A DNA stretch of 64,000 nucleotides. Origin: Meconema thalassinum. Its lineage: Eukaryota; Arthropoda; Insecta; Orthoptera; Tettigoniidae. The stretch spans positions 1,013,545,441 to 1,013,609,440 of the forward strand of contig OX336389.2 in NCBI GenBank assembly GCA_946902985.2. Reading direction: 5' to 3'. The position numbers and the translations under genes were made by a program. Below the pieces are notes generated by a model that was not told the origin of the DNA, ran no database searches, and worked only from the letters and a program-made list of their open reading frames with translations. Every line of letters begins with the position of its first letter. Within the stretch, counting starts at the first letter, position 1. Of the stretch, positions 42,410 through 54,189 are shown in pieces.

Positions 42410-43782
42410 TGGTACCGGTACGTGCTCACGGAAGGTGAGGATCCATTCCCCGCGACATAGAACAACTTCAGGCCGGGGTGTGACTCTCCATAGCCAAGCA
42501 AGGGAGATGGTATGTGTTGTGAGGAATTTCTTGGAGGAAGAAGAGGAAAATATGCGCTTACGGAAGGACCTCTGATTCCGTTTGTTCAGGTGAAGAAAAG
42601 AACTGCAATGGCTCTTGGTGTGAGTGAAACCACTGTGTACCGAGTGACGATAGAGAAGTTCCCGTCTGATGATTATGCTGGTCCGTCTAAACTTTCAACT
42701 CAATGGAAGAAGAGGCAGAGGGAAGGGGTGGTCACTAATTTAGATAGCTTTCAACAAGATGCTGTTCGCCGGCATATATATAGGTATTATTTTGGGAAAG
42801 AAATTCCAACATGTTGCAATCTTCTTGTTTCGCTCAGTGAGGCAGAATTATTTCAAGGAAGCCTTTATTCACTGAATAAAGTGTTGCATGACCTGGGATT
42901 TAAATACAAGGAAATTAATGGTAGGAAGGTGATCATGGAGAGGCCAGTTATTGTGGCTTAGAGGTGTCAGTTCCTAAGAGAAATTAAGGACAAACATGTT
43001 ATGGATATTGTGTGGTTAGATGAAACGTGGGTCAATGCTGGTCACACAGTGTCTAAGAGTTGGAATGACGACTCAGTTCAGGGGACAATGGCAGAGGGGG
43101 TCGATTTATTATTCTTCACGCCGGGTCATCACACGGCTTCGTTAACAATGCGCTTGAAGACATGAACCACAACCGGTTTTTAAAATGGTTCCAGGAACAA
43201 CTCTTACCCAACAACCCTGAACACAGTGTTATTGTAATGGACAATGCTTCGTACCACACAGTGCTGATAGAGAAAGCTCCAACAACTTCAAGTACGAAGC
43301 CGTGAATGTTGGAATGGCTCTGCCGCCATAGTGTACCACGCGACAGTTCTAATACGAAGGGAATCCTTCTCAATCTTATACGGCAGCACAAGCCTAAACC
43401 CATGTAGGCTACCACGTGGATGAACTGGCGAGAAAGCTTGGTTAGGAAGTCATCAGGCTGCCCCGATATCATTGCCTCTTCAATCCTATAGAAATGATAT
43501 GGGGTCAAGTGAAGGGTTACGTAGCACGGCACTCAGTGGGTTAAGAAGCTTACCGTTGAGGCTATTAGGGAAGTGAGATCAGAAAATTGGAGGCGTATTG
43601 TGTAAAAAGTGCAACGCGAATTGGACGAGGCCACGAAACGTGAATGCATACTTGATGATGGGGTAGATCGGTTCATCATCTCCCTGGGAAGCAATTCTGG
43701 ATCCGATTCAGACACAAGTGACGAACAGGAGGCTATTAAATTAATAGAACCCATAATAGTAGCAGCGAGAGCGATTAGGTAA
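42410..43782 (+). pseudogene. IS630/Tc1-like DDE transposase remnant
   Basis: Frame pieces encode a helix-turn-helix N-terminus (KKRTAMALGVSETTVYRV), a linker ending FKYKEINGRKVIMERP, and the catalytic motifs WLDETWVNAGH (first Asp), IVMDNASYHTV (second Asp) and YHCLFNPIEMIWGQVK (Glu). These identify a DDE transposase of the IS630/Tc1/mariner superfamily, in a group with the 'DETW' signature. Stops and frameshifts occur from 42449 onward, including one after 42959. I did not find convincing terminal inverted repeats, so the element ends are unknown. It cannot be functional as it stands. Confidence 0.85.
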
Positions 43783-44369
43783 GTTTTATTATTCTTACTA
43801 TGATTATTATGATCATTGTGTTCTCATTTTGTTGCATCGATTGTGCCCTTGCACACGAATACGGCTGACACACCACAGACCCTAGTATTTGTGTCTTCCT
43901 GCAAGCCTCTTTGGATGTTTTGAGTCATGACCTGTCTCAGTGGCAACGTAGCATTTTCCCACGTGCTAGCTTTGACGGAGGCCAGCGTTCATTATTGGTA
44001 ATGCAGAGTTTAGTAATAACGACCATTCCCACTAGCCTGGTGTGTGCTTGCAATCACTGAAACCTACACTGTCCAAGATCTTTCAGCTCCTCCTTCAAAT
44101 GGGTGTACCTCCTTTGGAACGCATTTCCGGCCATATGCCCATATGACCAGTTTTGCTCCGTATCCCCTCAGAAATCGTTACCTGCAGTTTGTCCCCATTT
44201 AGTAAAATCACCCTGTAGAAATGCATGATTTTAGACAAGACTAGAAGTAAAACACAATAAATTAAGAAAGTTGCAATATTAAAATATGAGAGCGTACAAG
44301 TATTATAAAAGTTGAACTAACAGATAACGGTACCGTATGTCAATCGTTATGGATATATTTCGAAGTTGT
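43783..44369. other. Intergenic stretch without recognised features
   Basis: No coding frame, tRNA or clear repeat seen. It may hold the 3' part of the transposon whose transposase ends near 43782. Confidence 0.4.
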
Positions 44370-44383
44370 AATGAAATTAAATA

Positions 44384-44744
44384 ACCGACAGCGGTAGGTA
44401 AGCTCGCTAAAGCGCAGTGTTAGGCCATGGGGCCAAGCTCTGCTGACTCAGTAGGCGTGGGCTTGATCCCAACCGTCGGCCGTCCTTGAAATGGTTTTCC
44501 GTTATTTCCCGTTTTCAACTCCAGGCAAATGCTGGGACGGTACCTTCTGACAGGCCATGGCCGCTTCCTTCCTATCCTTGCCCAGTTTCATTCATCTTCA
44601 TTCATTTCATCTCATTAACTCCTCTCATGAGGTTGGCGTCAGGAAGGGCATCCGACCGTAAAAAACATTCGTCACATGGAATTTCATCGCATCTCAACCC
44701 CGACCCCGTTGGAAAACGGGAATAATAACGGCAGACATACATAC
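44384..44744 (+). mobile_element. SINE family A, copy 1
   Basis: A tRNA-like head (ccgacagcggtaggtaagct) and the module ggttttccgttatttcccg...ccaggcaaatg are followed by ggcgtcaggaagggcatccg and a tail acatacata. A 14-bp direct repeat like aatgaaattaaata (one mismatch) flanks it at 44370-44383 and 44745-44758. It is nearly the same as copies at 49073 and 61591. Confidence 0.9.
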
Positions 44745-44923
44745 AATGAAATGAAATAATTAAATGTTGTAGTAAGCAATGTTGCGCTATGGGAAGGATT
44801 AAAGCGATTATATCGTGCCTGTGGAAGTCACCAGGAATGTGAGTTTAAGAATTTATATTGTTGATAATATTGCAATAAAGAAGGATTTTTGTTATTGGAA
44901 AAGTAGTGCGTTATATAAGTAAC

Positions 44924-45209
44924 TAGCAACCCGTCCCGGCTTCGCCCGGAAACTGAAGCATCATTTATATAATTATGGAGGAATCATAATTCATAGCAGA
45001 ATTCTCTTTATCGGACCACTAACTACGGCCATTTCTTCCCTGTGTTATAGGAACTTTGAGGATGACTCCCATTGTCTTTGTGAATTCTTTCTTTCTCCCT
45101 CTTGTGACAATCGAGAAATTATTTGTTGCTCAGTTTCATTGTTACGTGATAAGCGTATTTTTTCCGCTTTCAATGAATTACGACCTATAACCTTTTTTCG
45201 TCTCGGCAT
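44924..45209 (-). mobile_element. Candidate Helitron-like fragment with short ORF
   Basis: The word ctagcaacccgtcccggctt with cgcccgg (44924-44950) is common at edges of insect repeats. A 54-residue minus-strand frame (45209-45045) begins MPRRKKVIGRNSLKAEK and continues with SRNNETEQQ, which resembles the arginine-rich start of Helitron/Pif1-type ORFs. No helicase or Rep domain remains. The call rests on this similarity alone. Confidence 0.3.
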
Positions 45210-45309
45210 GATGGGTTAAAATCACTCACTGGACTATTAATTATATTATCACGGAGATAGCATGTGCAATTAATTCTTGTCAGACGTAATTTAAGAATCG
45301 TGAGGTGCG

Positions 45310-47515
45310 TGAATCACAAATCCCCCTTTCTTCCAATCTAAACTTGACTGTGTACTGTGTACTGATGCAATCTCTGCCTGTGAGCTGTTTTCTGATTATT
45401 TCGAAACCTTATTCCTTCCTGTAAATTCTATACTGCCACCATTACCTGATCTGCCACCCTCCAGTAACGACGGCATTTCTTACTTCCATATTTCCGAAGA
45501 CTGCATCACGAATAAATTACATAATCTATCCTCTGGCAAGTCTCCCGGTCCTGATGCCATTCCTATATAAATAATTAAATCTTTATGCCACCAGCTATCT
45601 CGTCCACTTTACATTCTATTCAACCAAGCCATTAGTGAAGGAGTGTTTCCGGATTACTGGAAATCAGTTCATATCACCCCAGTGTTAAAGAAAGGCTCCA
45701 GGCAGAAGGTAGTAAATTACAGGCCAGTAACACTAATGTCTATTTTCGCGCGAGTCTTTGAATCAATTGTTCGAGACGAAGTGTACGCTCACGTGTCACC
45801 ATTCATCACTGAACTTCAGCACGGCTTTCTTCCTAGGCGATCCACTGCTACCAACCTAGCAGTCTTCACTCATGATCTATCCACCTTTATGAATAACCGT
45901 GGTAGTGCTGATGTTATCTATACTGATTTCTCTAGGGCTTTCGACAGCGTACATCACAACCTACTGCTTCATAAACTTTCAAACTTTGGTATAACTGGTA
46001 ATCTTTTACGTTTCTTCAAAAGCTACCTCTCAAATAAAACCCAATCAGTTGTAATTAATAATAATAAGTCTAAATCTGTTAACGTTACTTCCGGTGTCCC
46101 TCAGGGTTCTGTATTGGGCCCTCTGCTTTTTATACTTTTTGTAAATGATATCCCTCGTATAATTCATAATTCTAGGTGCCTGATGTACGCTGACGATCTT
46201 AAACTGTATATGCCCATCAGTACTATAAATGACTGTGAGTTGTTGCAACAAGACCTACACCAACTCAGTGAATGGTGTGAAACATGGAAACTGAAACTGA
46301 ATACTGAAAAGTGTAAAGTTTTGTCAGTTTCATTGAAACGTAACCTCCTACCCAGGTTTAATTATTGTATTAAAAATGAAACGCTACGTAGAGTGTCAAC
46401 CATTAAGGATCTAGGGGTGACAATCACTAATATTTTCTCGTTCGATGAACATATTTCAAAAATATGTCGTGAAAGTTTCCGGATCCTGGGATTTTTAAAA
46501 AGAAATTGTTTAAATTATTTTTCGGATATAACTCTATCCAAATTATTTAAGTCACTCATTCGGCCTAAATTAGAATACTGTAGTGTGATCTGGAATCCCT
46601 TTCACAGTAATGAAATTGACGCCATCGAACGTGTGCAAAAGAGATTTATTAAATGGCTCTGTTACAGGGGTGGACGACCGTACCATAGAGCTGAGTATGA
46701 GAGTTATTGCAACGTGTACGGTCTTCCTCCACTTAGCAGTCGGCGCACAGTGGGTGACGTGAGATTCCTTTGGAAGCTGGTAAATGGCGGAATTGACTCT
46801 AATCAGTTGCTAGCTGACTTGGGTTTTCACGTCCCTCGGAGAACCACCAGACGGAAGCACACGTTCGATGGGGTCAGATCGAGAATTAATGTGCACAAAA
46901 ATTCATGTCTGATCCGGTTGCAGTCAACATACAGCTTGATGGAGAGTAAAAGTGCTACTGATATTCACTTCGACTCTCTATCAACTGTTATGAGAGATAT
47001 CTCAAGTGGGCTGTTAAATAGTGTATGCATATTGTGTTAATTTCTATTTGCGTTGATTGATTGAACATGTGGTCGAATGAATGGTTGATTGATTTTTTGA
47101 TTGAATGTACGAGCGACTGAAGTAATGTATTTTTTGTTTGCTGTTATCTTGATCCTTGAATGTCGCTCTTGTATTACTTTCCCCAGTTTCTGAACTTTTC
47201 CTTCTTATCTTTTATTTTATGTATTTGCCTTTTTCTGTTTACTGTTGACAGTTTTTTTCCTGTAATAATTATATTAATGTTTCTTGTACAAAGGGATTGC
47301 ATGAATGAATGCTTGAGATAGGATGTTTGAGTGCGTGTCTGTATGGTTGTGGTTGCTGATTTATAATAGATTAGTGTATTTCGATTTTTGTACGTGTTTG
47401 CTGTTTTTGTTTTGTTTATAATTATAAATTTTATTGTTAATTATTATATTGTCACTAGTGGAGTCTATCTGTCTGACAATAAAGAATACATACATACATA
47501 CATGCAGAACGAAAA
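45310..47515 (+). mobile_element. 5'-truncated LINE (Jockey/CR1-like)
   Basis: A reverse-transcriptase frame is open from about 45361 to 47040 with a single stop at 45568, followed by a 3' region ending in an ataaagaatacatacatac tail. The 5' half (endonuclease and ORF1) is missing, as usual for incomplete target-primed reverse transcription. Confidence 0.88.
45643..47040 (+). pseudogene. LINE reverse transcriptase
   Basis: This 465-residue open portion includes the reverse-transcriptase blocks NYRPVTLMSIFARVFE, DFSRAFDSVHHNLLLHKL, TSGVPQGSVLGPLLF and the catalytic MYADDLKLY. Upstream in the same frame, SSGKSPGPDAIP precedes a TAA at 45568. The C-terminal 150 residues contain no RNase H that I recognise. 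The protein would reverse-transcribe the element RNA at a nicked chromosome target. The block order and the GPDAIP and YADD words fit Jockey/CR1-type LINEs; the exact clade is not decided. Confidence 0.9.
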
Positions 47516-49055
47516 GTTCACAGGTGAACTAAAGAAAAGCCGAGTTGCACTTCCAGGGAAACTCCAAACACATCCACTCTTCTCTGAAGTCTTAACTCGA
47601 CACTACTATACAGTGTCTGGGGTCATAGGCTCGCTTGCCAGCCAGCTAGCTCGTAAACTGTCTCGAAGCTAGTAATTGAATGGAGATTGTTCGAAGAAAT
47701 GAAAACGTAAAAACACTTATAGTGGGCGATGTATTGAAGATAGAGATATGTTGTCACGGACTCTTTTGTAGAACTTTTCATGGTGAACAATTCTTACACT
47801 TATAGTATATAGATATTTTAACGGTTTGCCCAGCGTAAGCTTAAAACGCTCACGGACACCAGATTATTTTTCGACCTTTTCACTGAAATCGTTACTACTT
47901 GGCTTCCTTTGATCATAAAAAAATTATTTTCCACAAAAACGTTCCTCGAGATATCCTTTACAAATGGTGAAATCCGCATCAACATCCAGCTAGTGGTTCT
48001 CGAGATTACCCGTAACATCCAAGAATCGGGGACTTTTGTTTTATACTAAGTAGAGATTATGAGTCATCTACGATATTGTCATGCATTAGGAAGGAATTAA
48101 ATCTGAAAGTTGAACAGATGAAGTAGCATAAACAAGTGACATGAAGTTTATGGTTGATTGTAGAGTAATGGACGCATCATACATCAGCTGATGTATTTTA
48201 AACAAATAATAAGCTGTTAAAGAACAGGAATGGCTATGTTGACAATTAAAAATTATTATCAAAAGTTTGGTGCTTTTCAGTCGGTCATCACAAATGTACC
48301 CAAAAGAGTCGGGTTATACCCTAATCTTGAAAAAAAAAATACATGAGATTAATAAATTATTATCTTGAATGCATTGGAAATTAAGCCAGGTGTTGACAGT
48401 GATGAATTAATTTCAATGGAATAAGGCAAGAATTATGATCTTTCAAACGGAAATAGAGTTATTTTAACGAAACAACTGATATAGGGAACAATGGATTGAA
48501 GTTGTGTAAATATGGCAATTGTAGTTGAACTGTTTGGCATTGTTGTTTAGGTGCAGGCAATTAGTAGTTAGAGAAATGAGATAGTTAATTTACTTAATTT
48601 AATTTATTTAGAGTTACATTAAAGGAGATTAGAATGAGCTATACTTTATTTTAATGAATTAGATAGTGATGTCACCAGAATAAATCCTAGGATGTTGTTG
48701 ATTTTGCAGGAAGTGAAGTGCATTTTTATTTGGAAAATTTATGGACACTGATTAGATGGGTGGCAAGAAGATTTAGTTAGCAATTTGTGCTGGTAATTTA
48801 AAAAAAATCTCCTTTAACAGTAAAGAAATTTAGGTGATTACTAATATGATTAAATTCTCTAATTTAATATACAAAATGGTATCAGTGAATCAGAAACGAA
48901 AGTGATTAGTCGATCATTAACGAGCATTCTTAGGAACTGCTGTTTAGGCAGGGTAATTAATGTAATCACATTGTATTGAATAAATATGGATGTTTTTTCT
49001 CGTTGTCTTTTGTAGAAGTTTGGAGTTATTATTATTATTACTATTATTACAGTTT
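47516..49055. other. AT-rich stretch without recognised genes
   Basis: Short frames (for example 47818-48018 minus) have no recognisable motif. No RNA gene seen. Confidence 0.45.
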
Positions 49056-49072
49056 CTACTTGTTGAGTTTAT

Positions 49073-49436
49073 ACCGACAACGGTAGCTACGCTCGCTAAA
49101 ACGCAGTGCTAGGCCATGGGGCCAAGCCACCTGCGGACTCGGTAGACGTGGATTCGAGCCCCACCGTCGGCTGTCCTTGAAATGGTTTTCCGTGGTTTCC
49201 CATTTTCAACACCAGGCAAATGATGGGACGGTACCTTCTGACAGGCCACGGCTGCTTCCTTCCCCATCCTTGCCTAGTTTCATTCATCTTCATTCATTTC
49301 TTCTCTCATTAACTCCTCTCAAGAGGCTGGCATCAGGAAGGGCACCCGGCCGTAAAAGCTATCCGCCACACAGAATTGCATCGCATCTCTTCCTCAACCC
49401 CGTTGTAAACGTTAACAATAAGGGGTAGACATACAA
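49073..49436 (+). mobile_element. SINE family A, copy 2
   Basis: Same structure as the copy at 44384. The flanking direct repeat is 17 bp with one mismatch (ctacttgttgagtttat at 49056-49072 and a partner at 49437-49453). Confidence 0.92.
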
Positions 49437-49453
49437 CTACTCGTTGAGTTTAT

Positions 49454-50113
49454 GGTTTGGTTAACTTGAATTGATGAAAACCCACCTACCAACATCCCAA
49501 CACACCCTTGAGATACAAGAATCTCACTTAACCACGTTAGTATGATTATACCGAGTTGAGTTACAAAGCATAAACATAGATTTCCCGTATTTTGGAGTAG
49601 TCTCGTTCGTTGACCAGTGTAATGATCTTTAACCCGGGTCACTGCACTTTATAGTCAACGAATACGGGTACACTTTATTTGGCGTCCAGTGTGGATGGCT
49701 AGCGATTGTTATAACCAGGTGGTTGATTCAATAGTTACGACATTTGGATGGGCTGTCACTCCTAATAGATTTAGTTGGGAACGATCTAACGTGAATGGAC
49801 TGGAATACAGCCTAGCGTAGATCGTAGCGATCTAACGTGAATCGTAGTTAGGCAAAACAAAAAAAAACTCCAAATATTTGTTGTAGAGTCAAATATATGA
49901 TGTTTTTGAATTTAGAACTATTATTATTATTATTATTATTATTAATAATAATAATAATAATAATTTAACGAGATAGGTATTCACGGAAAAGTCATCCTAA
50001 TTTATTGTGTTCGTTAAAATATTCCATAATATTAACAAATGGCAATTCGTGATATTATTTTGAATGTTGGTTAAGATTGACCCCTACATTTTAAGAATTG
50101 TTTTTGAAGTGAT
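49454..50113. other. Intergenic stretch with a palindromic microsatellite
   Basis: Contains an (ATT)n(AAT)n palindrome near 49919-49967. A short direct repeat (gatctaacgtgaat) occurs near 49785 and 49830. No gene seen. Confidence 0.5.
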
Positions 50114-50574
50114 ATGGAGGACATTGGGAATATGCTGACAGAGGTCCAACAGGGCCAGATTGCATTAAATACTGATATGGAAGCATCAAGGATGCATGTA
50201 CAAGATAATGCTGCCCAAATACAGTCAGACGTAGGAAATATACAGATTAATATTACCCAGACAAGTAATGATATTAAAGAAGGTAATAATCAGATCCAGG
50301 ATAATGTAAGAGAAATGCAGGCACAAGTAGGAAATATACAAACACAAGTAGGAAATGTATGAGGACAGGTCAGTGATATGCAAGTTCAAGTACTGTAGAT
50401 CAATTCCAGGAAGATGATAGGGGCAAGGCATAAAGACAGTATATTAAAGCAGACATTCATAGGAGGCTAACCAATCTATAAGCAAAATAAGAGTAGAAAT
50501 TTAAGCTCAGGTTGACAAACAAATCAAGGAAGTTCAAGCAGGATTTAATAGCAGTGTTAATGCCCCTGAAATTA
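50114..50574 (+). pseudogene. Coiled-coil, possibly Gag-like, remnant (5' part)
   Basis: An 82-codon frame (MEDIGNMLTEVQQGQ...) of heptad character with internal repeats of the type VGNIQ-x-Q-V is followed by further, stop-ridden coding-like sequence up to the Tc1 element at 50575. Apparently related sequence resumes at 52411, so the transposon split it. A Gag coiled coil is one possibility; I do not recognise a definite family. Confidence 0.3.
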
Positions 50575-50715
50575 CACTGGCGGAAAAAATATCCCAACGC
50601 CAAGAAGGGGTTGTGCTAGATTAACGAACGTTGGTAGGCGTGTTTATACATCTGAAAGATGACGTTGATTCAAACTTCCCGCAAATCGCATTAGCGTGGT
50701 GCTAGTAGTGGCCCC

Positions 50716-52245
50716 ATGACTTTGCACACCAGGTTTACTTTAAATACGGGCTGTACTGTGCGAGAGCGTCAGTTACCTGTGAGAGGGTCAAGATTGCCTT
50801 TACGACGACGAAGAGGCCAGTATCAACAGCTCACTGCGTTTGAACGAGGTCGTGTAATAGGGCTACGTAAAGGTGGATTTTCCTTCCTCACTATTGCAGA
50901 ACGACTTGGCAGGAAAGTCTCCACTGTGCATGCATGCTGGCAGCAGTGGTCACAAGAAGGTACGGTCACAAGAACACCGGGCTCCAGACGTGCCCGTGGC
51001 ACCACAGAGAGGGAGAACCGCCATGTTCGGCGTATGGCTTTGGCGCATTGGACTGCGTCTGCAGCAGCGATTCGAACGGCAGTTGGCACCACAGTGACGC
51101 AACGAACTGTTCGAAATCGGTTACTTGAGTGACAGCTTTGAGCCAGACGCCCTGTGGCGTGCATTCCACTTACCCCAAACCACCGCCGTCTGCGACTTCA
51201 GTGGTGTCAAGCGAGAGTTCATTGGAGGATGGAGTGGAGGTCTGTTGTGTTTTCCGATGAAAGCCGGTTCTGCCTAGGTGCCATATTTCATAGTTTTAAG
51301 TCATATTTCATAGCCTAGGTGCCCGTGATGGCCGTGCTTGCCACGGTGGGTGAGTGGTTATAGTGTTGGACTACCAACCCCAAGATTGCAGGTTCGCCCC
51401 TGGTCGTGGTAAGTGATTTTTGAAGGCGACAAAAATCATGACACTCATGTCGTACGTTGTTGGCATGTTAAAGAACCCATTTGAATTCAGTAGGCCGTGT
51501 TCAATGGCAAAATTAATCTCGGGATTTTCCGCCAACACAAAGTTCATCCATTCTCTACTTGAAAGCGCTGTAGTGTCAAGAAGTTTAGATATCTAACCTC
51601 CTTGACTTTCATAGCGATCAAAGGAACGACGAAATTCGACATGCAAGCTACCCTCTGGGTGTCAATTAACAAAGCTTGTACCAGGCACCCGAGGCCATAC
51701 GATATTATTATAGTGATGGCCGTGTGTCGGTTAGAAGGAGGCCAGGTGAGTGCCTGCATTGCACCTGTCTGGGGCGTCGACACGCTGGACCTACACTGGA
51801 CGTTCTGGTCTGGGGAGCAATTTCCTATGATAGCACAAGCACTCTCGTGGTTATCCCACGCACCCTGACTGCAGATGTGCTCGTCCGTCTGGTGATTCGA
51901 TCTGATGTGCTGCCTTTCATGAACAGCATTCCCGGGGGAGTTTTCCAACAGGATAACGCATGCCCCCATGCCACTGTTGTAACCCAACGTGCTCTACAGA
52001 GTGTCGACATGTTGCCTTGGCCTGCTCGATCCCCTGATCTGTCCCCAATCGAGCACGTATGGGACATCATTGGATGACAACTCCAGCATCATCCACAACC
52101 GGCATTAACCGTCCCTGTATTGACTGACCAAGTGCAACAGGCATGGAACTCCATCCCACAAGCTGACATCCGGCACCAGTAAGACACAATGTATGCTCGT
52201 TTGCATGCCTGCATTGAACAGTCTGGCGATTCCACCGGTTATTAA
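50716..52245 (+). pseudogene. Tc1-like transposase, broken
   Basis: The N-terminal part is open from ATG 50716 to 51132: LTAFERGRVIGLRKGG and FLTIAERLGRKVSTVHACW are the helix-turn-helix domains. The first catalytic Asp (VVFSDESRFCL) lies near 51260. A SINE interrupts the gene at about 51285-51690. The distal part resumes (GRVSVRRRPGECL) and contains FQQDNACPHAT with the second Asp and SPDLSPIEHVWDIIG with the Glu, ending near 52245. Stops at 51132 and 52075 and the insertion make it non-functional. It is a different Tc1 lineage from the intact copy at 9019, judged by both ends and protein. Confidence 0.9.
51290..51690 (+). mobile_element. tRNA-headed SINE inside the Tc1 transposase
   Basis: A tRNA-like head near 51335 (ccacggtgggtgagtggtta, B-box-like ggttcgcccc) is followed by a core (ggcatgttaaagaaccc, ggcaaaattaatctcggg) related to the SINE at 57243. 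The repeated word catatttcatag occurs twice just upstream. Exact ends are not resolved. Confidence 0.7.
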
Positions 52246-52410
52246 TGGACCATCATGGCACATTCGTAATGGCTTTTCTCGCTCGGACATAAACCTGTAG
52301 TCTTGTACCTTTCATAAATTAAATACGTTACCTCGACAAATATATTACCGAAGTTTCCGTACTCTACATTCCTTATTTCATGGTGTTGGGATATATTTTC
52401 CGCCAGTGTA

Positions 52411-52900
52411 AATTAAATACAGAACATCTGGATTAAAGGCAGATTTGGTCAGACAACTAGAAACATTACAAGAGGATCAGAATGTAAACCGTTTTCTCAG
52501 ATATCAAGCAGTCTTTTATCTTAACCCCACCTTAGTGGAAATGCTGTAGTACAACACCCAGAACAATTATCTGCCTACTGCCACTGCCTTAAAGCCAACT
52601 GAACAGCAGGAGCATACACAGTTGCCCGAGGAAGTGCCGGTAACTAGAGGAGTTGCGCTGGCTATTGCAAGCTGTTGAAGCCAAACAGCACTCCCGATTT
52701 GATGCGCAAGGAAATTGTTATTCCCATGCTTAAGGCCGGAAACCACCCCAACTAGACCGCAATGATTAGTCGGGATTTATTCTAGGAATTGCACAATGCA
52801 CTCCTGACGTCCAGTCAATTAGAACAAAAAGCTGTAGTATCGTATAATTAGCTCATTTAAATACAACTATAAAGCACATACCCAAGGCTAGTTCCGTAGC
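52411..52900 (+). pseudogene. Continuation of the split coiled-coil/Gag-like remnant
   Basis: Coding-like but stop-ridden sequence (for example LVRQLETLQEDQNVNRFLRY, LLQAVEAKQHSRFDAQ) resumes after the transposon. The family is not recognised. Confidence 0.25.
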
Positions 52901-53082
52901 CCAAGTAAGATGTAAGAATACGCTAAAAAACTGTTGAAACTGATTACAGGCGTTGAAAGGTGAAGGTTTTTATAGTAGCTGTTAATTACCGAACTGAATA
53001 CAGTATTTGCAATGACGCCAAATTACAGTTTTAAAGTTAAATTATTGGAGTCAAGGCACTTATCTTCAATTTTTATTTGACA

Positions 53083-53192
53083 GCCTCGTGGTGTAGTGGC
53101 TAGCGTTCTTTGTTGTCACACCAGAATTAAAAATTATTGGCAGAGCCGGGAATCGAAACCAGACCTCCGGGTCTACAGCCAGGATATTTAAA
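53083..53192. mobile_element. Head-to-head SINE fragment
   Basis: A plus-strand SINE head (gcctcgtggtgtagtggcta) is joined to the reverse of another head (ggcagagccgggaatcgaaa), leaving an inverted arrangement. It resembles the 5'-inversion products of LINE-driven retrotransposition. Confidence 0.65.
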
Positions 53193-53392
53193 TAAAATAT
53201 TTACCAGTAACAAGTTTGCTCAGTTATCTTCTATGGCCCCATGAAGAATACAAGCTAAGAGTACAGTTTTATGCATTTAGACAGGTTTCCCACACATCAC
53301 TACGCCTTGTAGTAACTCAAATGTTCTTAATAGCTAACATTATTTGCATGTGGGCAGTTGTTTCCGATTATGAAGCCGAATAAAAGTAATCA

Positions 53393-53655
53393 CTGCTTCG
53401 TGGCGCAGTGGCTAGTATTCTTGACTGTCTCCCCTGAGGTCCAGGTTTGACTCCCAGCTCTGCCAAGAAATTTAATTCTGGTATGAGGGCTGGAACGGGG
53501 TACATTCAGCCTAGTGAGGCAAAAATGGGAAGAGGTGAGCTCAACTCCTACCTCAGCCATCCTGAAAGTGGTTTTCCGTCATTTCCCACTTCTATTCCAG
53601 GCAAATGCCGGGATGGTTTATAACTTAAGGCCACTCTGTCTCCTTCTCAATCCTC
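53393..53655 (+). mobile_element. SINE family B (short tail form), copy 1
   Basis: A tRNA-like head (gcttcgtggcgcagtggcta) leads to gccaagaaatttaattctgg, the core gagggctggaacggggtaca, then the ggttttccg...ccaggcaaatg module. A copy with the same order is at 58549. Confidence 0.88.
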
Positions 53656-53784
53656 ATCTGAATTACAAATACTCACACTACTACAAACACACAATAATAT
53701 AGGTTATCAGACAATTTATACATACATGCATACATAGGCTACACTGAAGTAAACGGGGCTAAATGACAATAAAAATAAAAATAG

Positions 53785-53822
53785 CCCCTGAAACTACAGC
53801 CCATGAAGGGCCTAGGCCCCTC
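53785..53822 (-). mobile_element. SINE tail fragment
   Basis: The stretch gcccatgaagggcctaggcc with flanks matches the 3' part of the SINE at 55327-55630. Confidence 0.6.
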
Positions 53823-53873
53823 AAATGAAATAACAGCAAAAGTAAACATCGCTCCCAGCTGAAAGAGTAAAGG

Positions 53874-54100
53874 TTGAGTTCAGTCCTGCATGTCGCATCA
53901 CGCAGTGCACGCCCAGATACTGACTATATTGTGAAAGAAAAAGGTCTAGGTATCAGTTTCAATAGCAATGCACGTAAAAATGAACTCGAAAATATTGAAA
54001 TAAATGAAGCTTACCGGAGTAAGTTGGGCCTGCATAAAACTCCTAGAATAACTGTCCAGCCCCAAATACCATATGAGTTTGTGACTCCTCGCGTAAGCTT
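53874..54100 (+). other. Possible orphan exon or gene fragment
   Basis: An open frame of about 75 codons has a natural, charged composition (RPDTDYIVKEKGLGISF, then ARKNELENIEINEAYRSKLG and RITVQPQIPYEFVTPR). It ends at cgcGTAAGC, a plausible splice donor near 54093. A possible acceptor cag lies at 53881-53883, but the tract before it is not pyrimidine-rich. It is unlike any element protein I know. It could be a host exon, a pseudogene fragment or chance. Confidence 0.25.
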
Positions 54101-54189
54101 TCATTTTATAAGATACTGCTTCCAAGCTACATTTGAAGCTAAGGCAAGTTTAGGAGCTATTTACTCACACACACTATGCTAAGCTCTTA

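Larger units (their letters stand above)
50575..52408 (+). mobile_element. Degenerate Tc1-like transposon with a SINE inside
   Basis: Inverted ends starting cactggcgg and reading tatcccaac lie at both sides (28 bp, two mismatches), flanked by TA (50573-50574, 52409-52410). The transposase is broken and interrupted by a SINE. Confidence 0.92.

Noticed and set aside
47818..48018. Short minus-strand frame as a gene
   Set aside because: Only 66 codons, no motif, no neighbours supporting it.
50823..51169. Antisense frames over the Tc1 transposase
   Set aside because: They are shadows of the transposase reading frame with no independent motif.
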